Shown: positions 18,139-28,184, counted from the stretch's first letter. The stretch is DNA of 64,000 nucleotides from Alteromonadaceae bacterium UBA2620 (GCA_002339125.1 DDJQ01000058.1:30155-94154), one strand, 5' to 3'. Notes: generated by a model from the sequence alone, not told the origin. Program-made: numbers and translations.

Positions 18139-18785
18139 CTATTCGCTTAATTAATCTGACCAAGTCATATCCCAGCCGGCTGGGCCCTCAGTATATTTTC
18201 AGAAACCTCAATTTTGATTTTCCGACCGAGAATAACGTCGCTATTCTGGGGAAGAATGGTGCGGGTAAGTCGACTCTGTTTCGCATGCTGGCTAAAAGTG
18301 AATATCCCGATAAGGGCCAGATTTATACTAATAAATCGATGTCCTGGCCGGTAGCATTGGCAACAGGCGTCCACCCAAAGATGACCGGACGAGAAAATGC
18401 CCGGTTTATTGCCCGAATTAATGATGTAAAAGACTTGGCTGCATATGAAGAAGCGGTACAGGACTTTGCTGAAATAGGTAAACGTTTTGACCTACCGGTG
18501 CAAACATATTCTTCTGGAATGCGTGCCCGACTCGTTTTTGCCTGTTGCATCAACATTCATTTCGATATTTATCTTATAGACGAAGCCACATCGGTTGGTG
18601 ATCCTAAATTTCGCCGCAAGGCCAGACAAGCTTTGGAAGTCAAAGCTAAAGAAGCCGGGCTTATAATGGTCAGCCACGAAATGGAACAGGTGCGGGAATT
18701 TTGTACTTCGGCGATCATCATTGAAGACGGCCAACTCAATTACTACAGTGACCTTGAAGAAGGTATCGCAGCCTACATGGAATAA
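18135..18785 (+). CDS. kpsT: Capsule polysaccharide ABC transporter ATP-binding protein
   Basis: ATPase partner of KpsM. The 216 aa protein has Walker A GKNGAGKST at residues 39-47, the signature YSSGMRARLVFA, Walker B FDIYLIDEATSVGD and the H-loop in LIMVSHEMEQV. The short length without a C-terminal carbohydrate-binding domain fits the KpsT/BexA type rather than the Wzt type of O-antigen exporters. It overlaps kpsM by four bases (ATGA). Confidence 0.92.
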   Translation: MTIRLINLTKSYPSRLGPQYIFRNLNFDFPTENNVAILGKNGAGKSTLFRMLAKSEYPDKGQIYTNKSMSWPVALATGVHPKMTGRENARFIARINDVKDLAAYEEAVQDFAEIGKRFDLPVQTYSSGMRARLVFACCINIHFDIYLIDEATSVGDPKFRRKARQALEVKAKEAGLIMVSHEMEQVREFCTSAIIIEDGQLNYYSDLEEGIAAYME

Positions 18786-18797
18786 ATGAGCAGATAA

Positions 18798-19913
18798 ATG
18801 AAACAAATACTAGATAATATTACCGCTCAAATTAAAAAGCGTCCGATCCTGTTAGTTGTCGTTCCCTGGCTGCTATATGCGGTGTATCTCACATTAATTG
18901 CAGCCCCAAAGTATGAGAGTACGAGTCAGCTGGTGGTGAAGTCCGCCGATGGCGCCAACAATTTCGATCCTTCGTCAATGTTGATGAGTGGCGTTACCGG
19001 TGTAGCCAGTGCCAATGATAGCCAATTGGTTGTCGCGTTTGTAAGATCTGCCGACATGCTTCATTACCTTGATGAAACTATCGGACTCCGTGAGCACTAT
19101 ACGTCTTCAGCAGGAGACTTTATTAGTCGGCTCAGCTCGAATCACAGCGAAGAAGACTTTCTCGAATATTACCTCGCTAACACAGAAGTGGCTATCGATT
19201 CCAATACCAGTGTAATCCAACTTTCTGCCAGAGCTTACGATGCTGACTATGCCCAGTTAATCAGCCAGACTATTGTGCTGCGCGCGGAAAAATTTATAAA
19301 CGCAATAAGTAATAACCTTGCTAAGTCAAGATTGGCTTTCGCTCAAAGCGAACACGATATTGTTGAAGAGAAATTACAAAATGCTAAGTTGGCTTTAATT
19401 GATTTCCAAACCAAATATAACGTGTTGGACCCTAATGCAGAGGGTGTCGCTATCCAGCAGATCGCTTTTTCTTTGGAGGCAACACTGGCCCAGAAAGAAG
19501 CAGAGCTAAATACTTTAAAGAGCATTATGTCTGACTCTGCACCGGAGATAATCTCCCTTAAGCGTCAAATCAAAGCTCTGGAAGAACAAATAAGCAGTCA
19601 GAAAACGAAAATCAGTGATGCACAAAATGGCGAAGCCAAGTTATCAATTAATCAGTTGATGGCGCAGTATTCCAATTTACAGGTTCAGGCCGAGCTTGCC
19701 ATGCAGGCATATGGTTCATCACTGATGACACTTGAAAATGCGCGGGTCGACACTTACCAGCAAATACAACATCTGGTGACTATCGAGTCTCCCACATTGC
19801 CAGATTCTGCGGCCTACCCTAAGACGGTCTACAATCTGGTATTGATAGGCGTCATGCTTATTATGGCCTTTATAGCAGGCCGCATTATCATTGCCACTAT
19901 CAAAGAGTTGTAA
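18798..19913 (+). CDS. kpsE: Capsule export inner-membrane protein, KpsE-like (Wzz/PCP family)
   Basis: Polysaccharide co-polymerase type protein linking the KpsMT exporter with KpsD across the periplasm. The 371 aa protein has one transmembrane helix near residues 17-33 (PILLVVVPWLLYAVYLTLIA) and a large periplasmic part with coiled coil at about 190-290. A second helix at the C-terminus (LVLIGVMLIMAFIAGRIII) follows a proline-containing PTLPDSAAYPKT, as usual for the family. It begins 12 bases after kpsT and is the last gene of the cluster in this direction. No kpsC, kpsS or kpsF is present here. Confidence 0.88.
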   Translation: MKQILDNITAQIKKRPILLVVVPWLLYAVYLTLIAAPKYESTSQLVVKSADGANNFDPSSMLMSGVTGVASANDSQLVVAFVRSADMLHYLDETIGLREHYTSSAGDFISRLSSNHSEEDFLEYYLANTEVAIDSNTSVIQLSARAYDADYAQLISQTIVLRAEKFINAISNNLAKSRLAFAQSEHDIVEEKLQNAKLALIDFQTKYNVLDPNAEGVAIQQIAFSLEATLAQKEAELNTLKSIMSDSAPEIISLKRQIKALEEQISSQKTKISDAQNGEAKLSINQLMAQYSNLQVQAELAMQAYGSSLMTLENARVDTYQQIQHLVTIESPTLPDSAAYPKTVYNLVLIGVMLIMAFIAGRIIIATIKEL

Positions 19914-19977
19914 GTCAAACGCTACAATCAGATGATAACCGATTACCCGCCATGAGCAGTGCTTTAACCAAGGTAGC

Positions 19978-20006
19978 TTGTGTCGCGAATCATCCTCTAG
20001 TATAAG
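19978..20006 (+). promoter_or_regulatory. Probable promoter of the POT transporter gene
   Basis: TTGTGT (19978-19983), a 17-base spacer and TATAAG (20001-20006) lie about 90 bases before the GTG start at 20096. Confidence 0.5.
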
Positions 20007-20095
20007 AGAGATAGCCTGTGTACGTGCAGCTCTTACCTGCAGACCGTGCACTCGGACGACAAAAAATTTAAATAAAAACTATATGGAACTCTGTT

Positions 20096-21625
20096 GTGAC
20101 AACAAAAACTTCTAACGACACCAGTTTTTTCGGCCACCCGGGTGGTTTGTTAACGCTATTTTTTACTGAAATGTGGGAACGCATGAGTTATTACGGTATG
20201 CGCGCCCTGCTTGTACTGTTTATGACAGCCAGCTTGCAAACACAAGGCCTCGGCTTCACCGTAGCCTCAGCCGGCGCCATTTATGGCCTGTATACCGGGG
20301 CGGTATACTTTCTTGGCTTACCCGGAGGTTGGCTTGCTGACCGTCTGATTGGCGGTAAAAAAGCCGTTTGGTACGGCGGTTTAATTATCTTCGCCGGACA
20401 CATTGTACTGGCTGTCGACCTGCAAAACCTTTTCTTTGTCGGACTTATTCTGGTTGCTACAGGTACAGGGTTACTTAAGCCAAACATTTCGGCCATGGTC
20501 GGTCAGCAATATGGTGACGATGATAGCCGCCGGGACAGTGGCTATGCCCTTTACTACATGGGCATAAACATCGGTTCTTTGATTGCGTATCTGGTCACAG
20601 GTTACCTGCAGGAGAACTGGGGCTGGCACTATGCATTTGGCGCCGCTGCAGTGGGTATGGGCTTTGGTCTCGTGCAGTACTACTTTAGTAACCGTTCTTT
20701 AGCTGCAGAGTCGGTTGAACCTGCAAACCCATATGTTGGTGCAGCGAAACAGCGTGCCTGGCTAAGTGTATTCGGTGTGCTGGCAGCAGCCATTGTGGTC
20801 ATTATCCTGGCACATATGGGCACCATTGTTATCGAGCCCGTCGCTCTTGCGGAAAAAGTCGCTATTATTTTCACCGCCATTTTCTTTGTTTATTTCGGTT
20901 TCATCTATTTTAAAGGTGAGTTAAGCGATAATGAAAAGCAACGTATGTGGGCCCTGTTTTTAGTCTGTGTTGCCTCTGCGTGCTTCTGGTCAGGCTTCGA
21001 ACAAGCTGGCTCTTCATTGAATTTATTCGCCCAAAACTATACCGATCGCGCACTGGAAAGTGGCTCATGGCTGACGTCATGGTTTGGTATGGATGCAATT
21101 CCTACCGTGTGGTTCCAGCTCTCTAATTCACTGTTTATTATTATTCTGTCGCCGTTTTTTGCAGCACTTTGGATTAACCTTGCCAAGCGCATGATTGATC
21201 CCTCTTATACCATTAAGTGTGCAATCGGTATTGTGATTATGGCTTCAGGCTTCCTGGTCATGTTTATGGCATCTCAATATGCGGCGCAGGGACTTAAAGT
21301 AGCTCCTATGTGGCTGGTAACTACTTACTTCCTGCATACCGTGGGCGAACTTTGCCTTAGCCCGGTAGCACTAAGTGCGGTAAGTAAATTGTCACCTAAG
21401 CGTTTTGCCGGTCAAATGATGGGCGTATTCGTGCTCACCTACTCAATTGGTAATATTATTGCAGGCCTGCTTTCAGGCAACTTTGACCCTGAGAACGTGC
21501 AGGAAATGCCAAACCTGTATTTGCAAATCGCCCTGTTTAGTATTGCTATTGCTATTGTGATTGGTCTTATGAGCTTTAAATCACGATTCTGGGAAAAAGC
21601 CGGTATCGGGGAAAAGACGCAATAA
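20096..21625 (+). CDS. Proton-dependent oligopeptide transporter (POT/PTR2 family)
   Basis: Inner-membrane proton-coupled symporter for di- and tripeptides. The 509 aa protein has about 14 hydrophobic segments. The family ExxER region is present as FFTEMWERMSYYGMRALLV near residue 25, and the central PTR2 signature as ALYYMGINIGSLIAYLVTGYL near residue 155-175. The start is a GTG at 20096; no in-frame ATG lies nearby. It stands alone between the capsule cluster and the galE pair, with its own terminator at 21667-21698. Assignment to a particular Dtp subtype is not possible by eye. Confidence 0.92.
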   Translation: MTTKTSNDTSFFGHPGGLLTLFFTEMWERMSYYGMRALLVLFMTASLQTQGLGFTVASAGAIYGLYTGAVYFLGLPGGWLADRLIGGKKAVWYGGLIIFAGHIVLAVDLQNLFFVGLILVATGTGLLKPNISAMVGQQYGDDDSRRDSGYALYYMGINIGSLIAYLVTGYLQENWGWHYAFGAAAVGMGFGLVQYYFSNRSLAAESVEPANPYVGAAKQRAWLSVFGVLAAAIVVIILAHMGTIVIEPVALAEKVAIIFTAIFFVYFGFIYFKGELSDNEKQRMWALFLVCVASACFWSGFEQAGSSLNLFAQNYTDRALESGSWLTSWFGMDAIPTVWFQLSNSLFIIILSPFFAALWINLAKRMIDPSYTIKCAIGIVIMASGFLVMFMASQYAAQGLKVAPMWLVTTYFLHTVGELCLSPVALSAVSKLSPKRFAGQMMGVFVLTYSIGNIIAGLLSGNFDPENVQEMPNLYLQIALFSIAIAIVIGLMSFKSRFWEKAGIGEKTQ

Positions 21626-21666
21626 CGCCCCCTGTGTTTTAAACACTGGCTGATTGCCATACAATA

Positions 21667-21698
21667 ACCGCCGTGACGTCATGTCCCGGCGGTTTTTT
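21667..21698 (+). terminator. Rho-independent terminator after the peptide transporter
   Basis: ACCGCCG (21667-21673) pairs with CGGCGGT (21687-21693), followed by TTTTT. It lies about 40 bases after the transporter stop and 15 bases before the next ATG. Confidence 0.8.
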
Positions 21699-21712
21699 AT
21701 TAAGAGCACTTT

Positions 21713-22015
21713 ATGCATTTATATTTTTCGACGCGCAATATTCCTGGTTTAGCTGGCCTGCCTTTAGCAGAACGTATGCGCAGACTGGAACGAGCGGCAA
21801 AAAAACTCACGGTTCCGGAAAAGACCGTACTGAACATTCTTAAACTACTGGTGATTGTACCTGCGTTTGCACTACTCCTTCGTGTTGCAGCAGACTGGAC
21901 GTCACTTTTATGGGCATTGCTGGTTTTCCTGCTGTATCCCATTATTGTGAAACCTGTACAATACTCGTTAAGCGCCAAATATTTAGAATCGTTGTCACAC
22001 AAGGATAAGCAATGA
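21713..22015 (+). CDS. Small conserved-looking membrane protein, unknown function
   Basis: I do not recognise it with certainty. The 100 aa product has a basic N-terminal segment ([15 protein letters not shown]) and then two hydrophobic stretches ([16 protein letters not shown] and [15 protein letters not shown]). It ends in a hydrophilic tail [14 protein letters not shown], so it is probably a two-pass inner-membrane protein. Its stop overlaps the galE start by four bases, which supports it as a real, translationally coupled gene. Any link to UDP-galactose metabolism is only positional. Confidence 0.7.
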   Translation: MHLYFSTRNIPGLAGLPLAERMRRLERAAKKLTVPEKTVLNILKLLVIVPAFALLLRVAADWTSLLWALLVFLLYPIIVKPVQYSLSAKYLESLSHKDKQ

Positions 22016-23025
22016 AAACAATACTTGTCACCGGTGGAGCTGGCTATATCGGCAGCCATACCGTACTGCAATTACTGGAAGCGGATTATGAGGTTGTAGT
22101 ATTTGATAACCTCAGTAATGCCTCAGAGGAATCTCTCAAGCGCGTGTCAGCCTTAACAGGCAAAGCCGTGACCTTCGTACAGGGTGATATCCGTAATACT
22201 GAGCAGCTCGATGAGGTATTCTCAAACCATAACATCGATGCCGTGATTCACTTCGCAGGCTTAAAAGCGGTTGGTGAATCGGTTCAGAAGCCATTGGAAT
22301 ACTATGAAAACAACGTCTATGGTTCCGTAGCGCTATGCGATGTAATGCGCAAACACAATGTTAAGAACATTGTTTTCAGTTCATCCGCCACCGTGTATGG
22401 CGATCCGGTGTCGTTACCGTTACGAGAAGACATGGCGACGGGCCAGCCAACCAACCCTTACGGTATGTCCAAACTGATGGTAGAGACTATTCTGACCGAT
22501 CTGTATCAGTCAGACGAAGCCTGGAATATCGTGTTACTACGCTATTTCAATCCTGTGGGGGCGCATCCTTCCGGTCAGATTGGCGAAGACCCTAACGGTA
22601 TTCCCAATAATCTGATGCCATATATCTCCCAGGTCGCGTCTGGCAAACTCGAACAATTAGCCGTATTTGGTGATGACTATGACACCCCGGATGGCACCGG
22701 TGTACGGGATTATATTCATGTAGAAGATTTAGCTAATGGCCATTTGAAAGCCATTGAACGTCTTGACCTGAATATGGGACTGGATATCTATAATCTGGGT
22801 ACCGGTCAGGGTTACTCCGTTCTGGAAATGATTAAGGCCTTCGAAAAAGCCTGTGGCAAGTCTATAAACTACAAGATTGCACCGCGTCGTTCAGGCGACG
22901 TAGCAGCCTGTTATGCCGATCCCACCAAAGCGGCTACCGAGCTTAACTGGAACGCTCAGAAAACCCTCGAGAATATGTGTGAAAATGCCTGGCACTGGCA
23001 ATCACAAAACCCACAGGGTTATTAA
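22012..23025 (+). CDS. galE: UDP-glucose 4-epimerase
   Basis: Interconverts UDP-glucose and UDP-galactose with bound NAD+. The 337 aa protein (E. coli 338) is an extended short-chain dehydrogenase. It has GGAGYIGSH at residues 7-15, FDNLSNAS, the catalytic serine and tyrosine in SSSATVYG and [11 protein letters not shown], and [12 protein letters not shown]. It gives galactosyl donors for surface polysaccharide together with GalU. It overlaps the small membrane-protein gene by four bases and ends at a bidirectional terminator shared with mlaA. Confidence 0.96.
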   Translation: MKTILVTGGAGYIGSHTVLQLLEADYEVVVFDNLSNASEESLKRVSALTGKAVTFVQGDIRNTEQLDEVFSNHNIDAVIHFAGLKAVGESVQKPLEYYENNVYGSVALCDVMRKHNVKNIVFSSSATVYGDPVSLPLREDMATGQPTNPYGMSKLMVETILTDLYQSDEAWNIVLLRYFNPVGAHPSGQIGEDPNGIPNNLMPYISQVASGKLEQLAVFGDDYDTPDGTGVRDYIHVEDLANGHLKAIERLDLNMGLDIYNLGTGQGYSVLEMIKAFEKACGKSINYKIAPRRSGDVAACYADPTKAATELNWNAQKTLENMCENAWHWQSQNPQGY

Positions 23026-23038
23026 CCCTTAAAATAAC

Positions 23039-23060
23039 AAAGGCGCTTAACGCGCCTTTT
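23039..23060. terminator. Bidirectional terminator between galE and mlaA
   Basis: AAAGGCGC / GCGCCTTT stem with a TTAAC loop and T-runs on both strands, placed between two convergent genes. Confidence 0.8.
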
Positions 23061-23070
23061 GTTTAACTCT

Positions 23071-23928
23071 CTAATTATCTTTTGCTTCGTCCAGTGGCTC
23101 ACTTTCCAGGTCCACATCGTCAAACAACGCCTCAAATTCGTCGAACTCTTCGGCTTCTTCTTCATCGGGCTGCGCATCGAGGTTTTTACCATCGGTCACC
23201 CGAAACTCAAGGTTCTGAAAATAGATGTTTTTAACCTGCTCGTAAGGGTCTCTGGCGTTTTCGATCTGCCCTTCCTGACCAAGCAGCTGAGCACGAGCTT
23301 CCAGCGCGCCAATGGTAAACCTTAACACGTTAAGATTACCTGTCATCAGCGTCATCGGGAAATAAAGGTTGTCAACGAGCTCCCCGGAAAAACTGCGCGG
23401 ATCGGTAGGTCCAAGACCTGGCATCATTAAAAATGGCCCGCTTCCTACCCCCCACTTTCCGAGAGTCTCGCCAAACTCTTCTTCCTGCCGTTGTAGGCCC
23501 ATGGCTCCAGCAACATCAAAGAAACCCGCTACACCAACCGTCGAGTTAATAACAAAACGGGTAAAGCTGTCAAAGGAAGGCCCAACCTTACCCTGTAAAA
23601 GGTTATTAAGCATATTGGCCGGTTCGGCCAGGTTTTCCACCGCATTAGAAAGGCCGGTTCGGGCAAAACCGGGAACGACGGTAACGTAAGTGGTTGCGGC
23701 AGGACGCAGCAGATACTTATCGAGGATTTCCCAGTTAAAATCCCATACTACGCGGTTAACACTCTCCAGCGGGTCGCGTGGATCAGAGTAGTCGGACGGC
23801 GCGCTGGCAGAGTTGGCCTGAGCACTGACCTGTGCCTGCTGCTCAGCATTATTGCTGGCGCAGCCTAAGAGAAACAAAGCACCAGAGAAGAGGAGAAATA
23901 ACGAAAAGCGACGTATAGATAATGTCAC
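23071..23928 (-). CDS. mlaA: Phospholipid-transport lipoprotein MlaA (VacJ)
   Basis: Outer-membrane lipoprotein that removes misplaced phospholipids from the outer leaflet and hands them to MlaC. The 285 aa protein has a lipoprotein signal with lipobox FLLGC (Cys23). It continues with the MlaA hallmarks YSDPRDPLESVNRVVWDFNW, RFVINSTVGVAGFFDVA and EEEFGETLGKWGVGSGPFLM. It ends in a very acidic tail (about 40 residues rich in Glu and Asp) not present in E. coli MlaA. The start overlaps the ccmI stop by four bases, so it is coupled to the cytochrome c maturation operon. Confidence 0.95.
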   Translation of the reverse strand: MTLSIRRFSLFLLFSGALFLLGCASNNAEQQAQVSAQANSASAPSDYSDPRDPLESVNRVVWDFNWEILDKYLLRPAATTYVTVVPGFARTGLSNAVENLAEPANMLNNLLQGKVGPSFDSFTRFVINSTVGVAGFFDVAGAMGLQRQEEEFGETLGKWGVGSGPFLMMPGLGPTDPRSFSGELVDNLYFPMTLMTGNLNVLRFTIGALEARAQLLGQEGQIENARDPYEQVKNIYFQNLEFRVTDGKNLDAQPDEEEAEEFDEFEALFDDVDLESEPLDEAKDN

Positions 23929-25151
23929 ATTAATTCCTTGTTGATTACGATGGTTTGATCGATAACTTTACCGTTTGCCACTGCAGCCTCCGTAGTACCT
24001 TCAAGATCGCCAGGTTGAGCAGGCGCTTCCTGATCCGTTGAAATACGGGCAATCAGGCGGGCTGTTGAAAGTTGTTCCAGTGAATAATTAGGTGCCATAG
24101 CATTCTCACTGGTTAACGTCACAGTTAACGGTAAATTTTCTAAAGGTAACCTTAATACCGCAGCGGGCATCCGGTTGTCACTGTTAGCATCCTGGGCAAA
24201 CACAAATAAAAACCCATTATCCGGCAGATTGGCTACCAACTCTTCACTGATTTCTACAGTCAGATTGAAGCCGGTGATGGCCGCTTTTGCCGGTTGCTCT
24301 CCATTTAAACTGGCCAACCGTTCGGTTAACTGCATGGCGATAGGACTGTCAGCAGGAAGCTTCCCCTCCAGCCTGGCAAGGCTATCTGCTAATAACACCT
24401 TGTCACCTAACCGGCCTGCCACAACTGCCTGCATTAGTACCAGGTTATCATTCTGTTGTTGCCCATCTATCAGTGAGGCTAATAAACGCCGGGCGTTTTC
24501 AAGCTGAGCCTTGTCATCACTCATCATCAGTGCACGGGCATAGGTCATGCGCACGTTTTCGTCATCAGGCGAGAAATGCAGCGCTTTCTCCAGCGCCGCG
24601 TAGGCTTCTTCTGTCTGACTCAGTGCCATCCAGATACGGCCCAGATACATCCACCCCTGACCATCTTCAGGGTTTTCCTGCAGACGCTTTCGGATAGCCA
24701 GCGTCAACTGCTGAAAATCCTGCGGGGTAAAATTTTCGCCCTGCCCATCAGCCAGCTTGGCACTGAGCTTGGGTAACGCATCAAGCGCTGCCTGTGCGTC
24801 CTGTAAATGCTCAATATTACTGGCTTTAAAATAAGCAAAGCCACCCACGAGCAAGGCCAACAAAGCACCACAAGCTAATACAAAAGAAGCGTTTGCTGAT
24901 CCGTTAGATTCCGTCTGTTGCTCTTCTACCAGCGATATTTTAATTTCATCGCTGGCCTGACGCATGTCCTGCTCACTGAGCAAGCCTTCGTCGACTTCGC
25001 GCTGCAATTCCTTTAAGCGCTCTTTCACCACGGCAATGTTAGCCTGGGTAAGATTTTCCTGTTCCGGACGCTGCTTTAACCAGGGTAAAACCACCAGCAG
25101 GATCAACATGGCTATCAATACAATGACAGCCCCAATAAACATCCACGACAT
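23925..25151 (-). CDS. ccmI: Cytochrome c maturation protein CcmI
   Basis: Inner-membrane TPR protein that holds apo-cytochrome c for heme ligation. The 408 aa product starts with a membrane helix (FIGAVIVLIAMLILLVVLPWL) and a cytoplasmic coiled coil (VKERLKELQREVDEGLLSEQDM). A second helix (ASFVLACGALLALLVGGFAYF) follows. TPR units come next (GWMYLGRIWMALSQTEEAYAALEKAL), then a C-terminal beta-rich domain like that of E. coli CcmH C-terminal half. It overlaps ccmH by one base and mlaA by four. Confidence 0.92.
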   Translation of the reverse strand: MSWMFIGAVIVLIAMLILLVVLPWLKQRPEQENLTQANIAVVKERLKELQREVDEGLLSEQDMRQASDEIKISLVEEQQTESNGSANASFVLACGALLALLVGGFAYFKASNIEHLQDAQAALDALPKLSAKLADGQGENFTPQDFQQLTLAIRKRLQENPEDGQGWMYLGRIWMALSQTEEAYAALEKALHFSPDDENVRMTYARALMMSDDKAQLENARRLLASLIDGQQQNDNLVLMQAVVAGRLGDKVLLADSLARLEGKLPADSPIAMQLTERLASLNGEQPAKAAITGFNLTVEISEELVANLPDNGFLFVFAQDANSDNRMPAAVLRLPLENLPLTVTLTSENAMAPNYSLEQLSTARLIARISTDQEAPAQPGDLEGTTEAAVANGKVIDQTIVINKELM

Positions 25152-25594
25152 TACTTATCACCCTGCTTTAACATCGCCTCTGCTTTGGCCAGCTTGGCGG
25201 CCATATCCTCCAGCGGTGTCGACTTCCGTCGCACAATCACTATCACAAACGCCAGCAAGGCGAATAACACTGGCGCCAGCCATAACCACATAGTCACCGG
25301 CGTTACCGGTGGCTTATAGCTGATAAAATCGCCGTAGCGGGTCTTCATGTAGTCAATGACTTCATCGCCGGTTTTACCCTGCTTTACCAGGTTATACACC
25401 TTACGGCGCATGTCATGGGCAATCATGGCGTCAGAATCGGCAATATTCTGGTTCTGACACATAGGGCAGCGAAGCTCCTCGGTAAGCGACAAAAACAACT
25501 GACGCTGCTGCGGCGTATCAAACTCATAGCTATCTTCAGTGGCCACAACCGATGCAGAGATAAGTAGTAAGACCGTGAGTATTACTGTTTTCAT
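25151..25594 (-). CDS. ccmH: Cytochrome c maturation thiol oxidoreductase CcmH (CcmL/CycL)
   Basis: Periplasm-facing, membrane-anchored protein that keeps the apo-cytochrome CXXCH thiols reduced. The 147 aa protein has a signal peptide (VILTVLLLISASVVA), the redox motif LRCPMCQNQNIADSDA and a C-terminal membrane helix (MWLWLAPVLFALLAFVIVIV). It is the short form: the TPR part that is fused in E. coli is the separate ccmI gene here. It overlaps ccmG by four bases. Confidence 0.94.
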   Translation of the reverse strand: MKTVILTVLLLISASVVATEDSYEFDTPQQRQLFLSLTEELRCPMCQNQNIADSDAMIAHDMRRKVYNLVKQGKTGDEVIDYMKTRYGDFISYKPPVTPVTMWLWLAPVLFALLAFVIVIVRRKSTPLEDMAAKLAKAEAMLKQGDK

Positions 25595-26190
25595 TCAGCT
25601 GAATTCTCCTGCGCCATTTCCTGTTGTAACTGCGCGTATAACGGGCCTACTTTATTGTTCCAGACACGTTCGTTGATATCACCGATATAATGCATACGGA
25701 TCACACCGTTGTGGTCGATAAGAAAATGCTCTGGCGCGCCGGTCACGCCCAGGTCCAGTGCCGTATCACGGTACACATCGAAAATATGAAACTGGTAAGG
25801 ATTACCAAAGCGACTGGTGATCTCTTCCACTTCCTGCTGGACCCGGTTTAAGGTCTTGGTACCAAACTCCGGATCAAGATCCTGATCGAAATATAAACCA
25901 ACGATGCTGATCCCTTCCTGTTCAGTAAGCTCAGTCAGATAAGGCAATTCCACGGCGCAGGTCACGCACCAGACGCCCCACACATTCAGTAAAGTTACCT
26001 TACCTTTGAATACCTCAGGCGTATAAGTCGTTTCCGGTTTCATCAGGTCCGGCAACGAAAAAGCCGGCATGGGTTTGCCTTTAACCTGGGAATCAAGCTC
26101 CCTGGGATCAGAAAACAAACCACTGAACAAAAACACCACCAATACCAGAAAGGCCAGCAGCGGTACGCCGAAAATCATTATCTTCTTCAT
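25591..26190 (-). CDS. ccmG: Thiol:disulfide interchange protein CcmG (DsbE)
   Basis: Membrane-tethered thioredoxin-fold reductant for the apo-cytochrome c thiols. The 199 aa protein has an N-terminal anchor (IMIFGVPLLAFLVLVVFLF) and the redox site WCVTC in LLNVWGVWCVTCAVELP. It has the conserved GVTGAPEHFLIDHNGVI with the cis-proline region. It overlaps ccmH and ccmF by four bases each. Confidence 0.95.
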   Translation of the reverse strand: MKKIMIFGVPLLAFLVLVVFLFSGLFSDPRELDSQVKGKPMPAFSLPDLMKPETTYTPEVFKGKVTLLNVWGVWCVTCAVELPYLTELTEQEGISIVGLYFDQDLDPEFGTKTLNRVQQEVEEITSRFGNPYQFHIFDVYRDTALDLGVTGAPEHFLIDHNGVIRMHYIGDINERVWNNKVGPLYAQLQQEMAQENSAE

Positions 26191-28184
26191 GCTTCAACCT
26201 CCTCGCCGGTTGCTACACCGCCTACCGCAGTGCGTACTTTAGCCACTTTAGCCATGCGATAACGTTTATCACTCATCGAGCATATTCCGCCAATGGCCAT
26301 GATGACAGCCCCGGCCCAGATCCAGGTGACAAAGGGTTTGATATAAACGCGTATCGCCCAGGCACCATCGTCCAGAGGTTCTCCCATAGCGATAAACAGA
26401 TCCCTGAAGATAGTCGAATAAATACCGGCTTCCGTCATCGGCATACGCTGTACCAGATACAAGCGCTTCTCAGGCTCAAGATGCACCAGCTTATCACCCG
26501 ACTCGTATACATCAAAAATGCCCACATCGGCGGTATAATTCGGCCCGTTGCGTTGCTCTACCTTGCGGAAGGCAAACTCGTAGCCCGATAAGGTGACGGA
26601 CTCGCCCGGCATCATACGAACGTCTCTTTCCACTTCGTAATTACTCACCAGCGTGATGCCAATCAGCGTTACCGCAAAGCCCAGGTGACCAAGGATCATG
26701 CCCCAATGACTGGGCGTGAGCTTACGTAAGCGTTCGAAAGCACTCAGACTGGTATCCATGGCAGACACTCTTTGTACTACTTCCAGGGTCGTCGTAATCA
26801 GGATCCAGGCGCTAAGCACCAGTCCCAGCGCCGCCATGTAAGTGGGCGCATCGTAGGTAAAGTTGATTAACACCCCAGCGCTTACGCTTAGGCCAAAGGC
26901 AATTAATAGTGTTTTTTGTACCTGGGAGGCCGGTTGGTGTTTCCAACGGGTCAGTGGCCCAAGGCCAAGAAACAATACAAAGGGCACAATCAGCAGCGTA
27001 AACATCTGATTAAAAAACGGCGCACCGATGGAAATTGACCCTAGTCCAAGTTCCTTATGCACTAAAGGCAACAGCGTTCCTAACAGGACAACCAGAGTTG
27101 CTGCGCACAGGAACACGTTATTCCCCATCAGCAATACTTCACGGGAGAATAGCTGGTAACGGCCCGGGCTTTTTAACTGCTGCGCACGCAGCGTATAAAG
27201 CACTAAACTGAAACCGGTTAATAACACCAGAATACCCAGGATGAAGAGCCCGCGTGCCGGGTCGCTGGCAAAGGAGTGCACCGATACTATTACCCCGGAA
27301 CGCACCAGGAAGGTACCTAATAAACTTAACGAGAAGGTGGCAATCGCCAACAATACTGTCCAGGATTTAAACGCTTTACGTTTCTCAGTTACCGCCAGGG
27401 AATGCATTAACGCAGTACCCACCAGCCAAGGCATAAAGGACGCGTTTTCTACCGGATCCCAGAACCACCAGCCGCCCCAGCCAAGTTCGTAATAGGCCCA
27501 CCAGCTCCCGAGCGCAATGCCTACCGACAGGAAGCTCCAAGCGGCAATCACCCAGGGCCGTGACCATCTCGCCCAGGTTGAATCAAGCTGTCCGGAAAGC
27601 AGCGCCGATACTGCAAACGCAAACGCCACAGAAAATCCGACATACCCCATATACAACATAGGCGGGTGAATGATCATGCCAAAGTCCTGCAGCAGCGGGT
27701 TCAAATCCCGGCCGTCTACCGGAAAGTAAGGCAGCATGCTGTCGAAAGGATTAGACGTCAGCAGAATAAACAAATAAAAACCAACAGAAACCATGCCAAG
27801 CACTGCCAGTACCCGCGCAATCATGATTTGCGGAATACCGCGGCTAAACAGGGCCACGGCCACTGTCCACAATGACAACATCAGAACCCAGAGTAAAAAC
27901 GAACCTTCATGCCCACCCCAGACGGCCGTGACCTTATAGTACACCGGTAAACGGCTGTTAGAATTCTGCGCAACATAATTTAGCGAAAAGTCATCGGTAA
28001 CAAATGCATAGACTAAACAGCCAAATGCCAGGGCAGTAAAACTAAACATGGCAATGGCCAGAGGACGTGCGGTGCCAATCATGGCATTGTGCCCTTTGAA
28101 TGCGCCCCATAGTGGATAGACCGACAATAAAATGGAAGCAACCAGCGCCAGGGCGACGGCAATATTACCTATTTCGGGGATCAC
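26187..28184 (-). CDS. ccmF: Heme lyase subunit CcmF
   Basis: Large inner-membrane protein of the heme-ligation complex that joins heme to apo-cytochrome c. The 665 aa protein has some 15 hydrophobic segments. It carries the tryptophan-rich WWD domain ([19 protein letters not shown]) and the flanking histidine loops [26 protein letters not shown] and PLVHKELG. The start is a GTG at 28184 overlapping the ccmE stop (GTGA); residues from the start align with the family ([14 protein letters not shown]). Confidence 0.96.
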   Translation of the reverse strand: MIPEIGNIAVALALVASILLSVYPLWGAFKGHNAMIGTARPLAIAMFSFTALAFGCLVYAFVTDDFSLNYVAQNSNSRLPVYYKVTAVWGGHEGSFLLWVLMLSLWTVAVALFSRGIPQIMIARVLAVLGMVSVGFYLFILLTSNPFDSMLPYFPVDGRDLNPLLQDFGMIIHPPMLYMGYVGFSVAFAFAVSALLSGQLDSTWARWSRPWVIAAWSFLSVGIALGSWWAYYELGWGGWWFWDPVENASFMPWLVGTALMHSLAVTEKRKAFKSWTVLLAIATFSLSLLGTFLVRSGVIVSVHSFASDPARGLFILGILVLLTGFSLVLYTLRAQQLKSPGRYQLFSREVLLMGNNVFLCAATLVVLLGTLLPLVHKELGLGSISIGAPFFNQMFTLLIVPFVLFLGLGPLTRWKHQPASQVQKTLLIAFGLSVSAGVLINFTYDAPTYMAALGLVLSAWILITTTLEVVQRVSAMDTSLSAFERLRKLTPSHWGMILGHLGFAVTLIGITLVSNYEVERDVRMMPGESVTLSGYEFAFRKVEQRNGPNYTADVGIFDVYESGDKLVHLEPEKRLYLVQRMPMTEAGIYSTIFRDLFIAMGEPLDDGAWAIRVYIKPFVTWIWAGAVIMAIGGICSMSDKRYRMAKVAKVRTAVGGVATGEEVEA

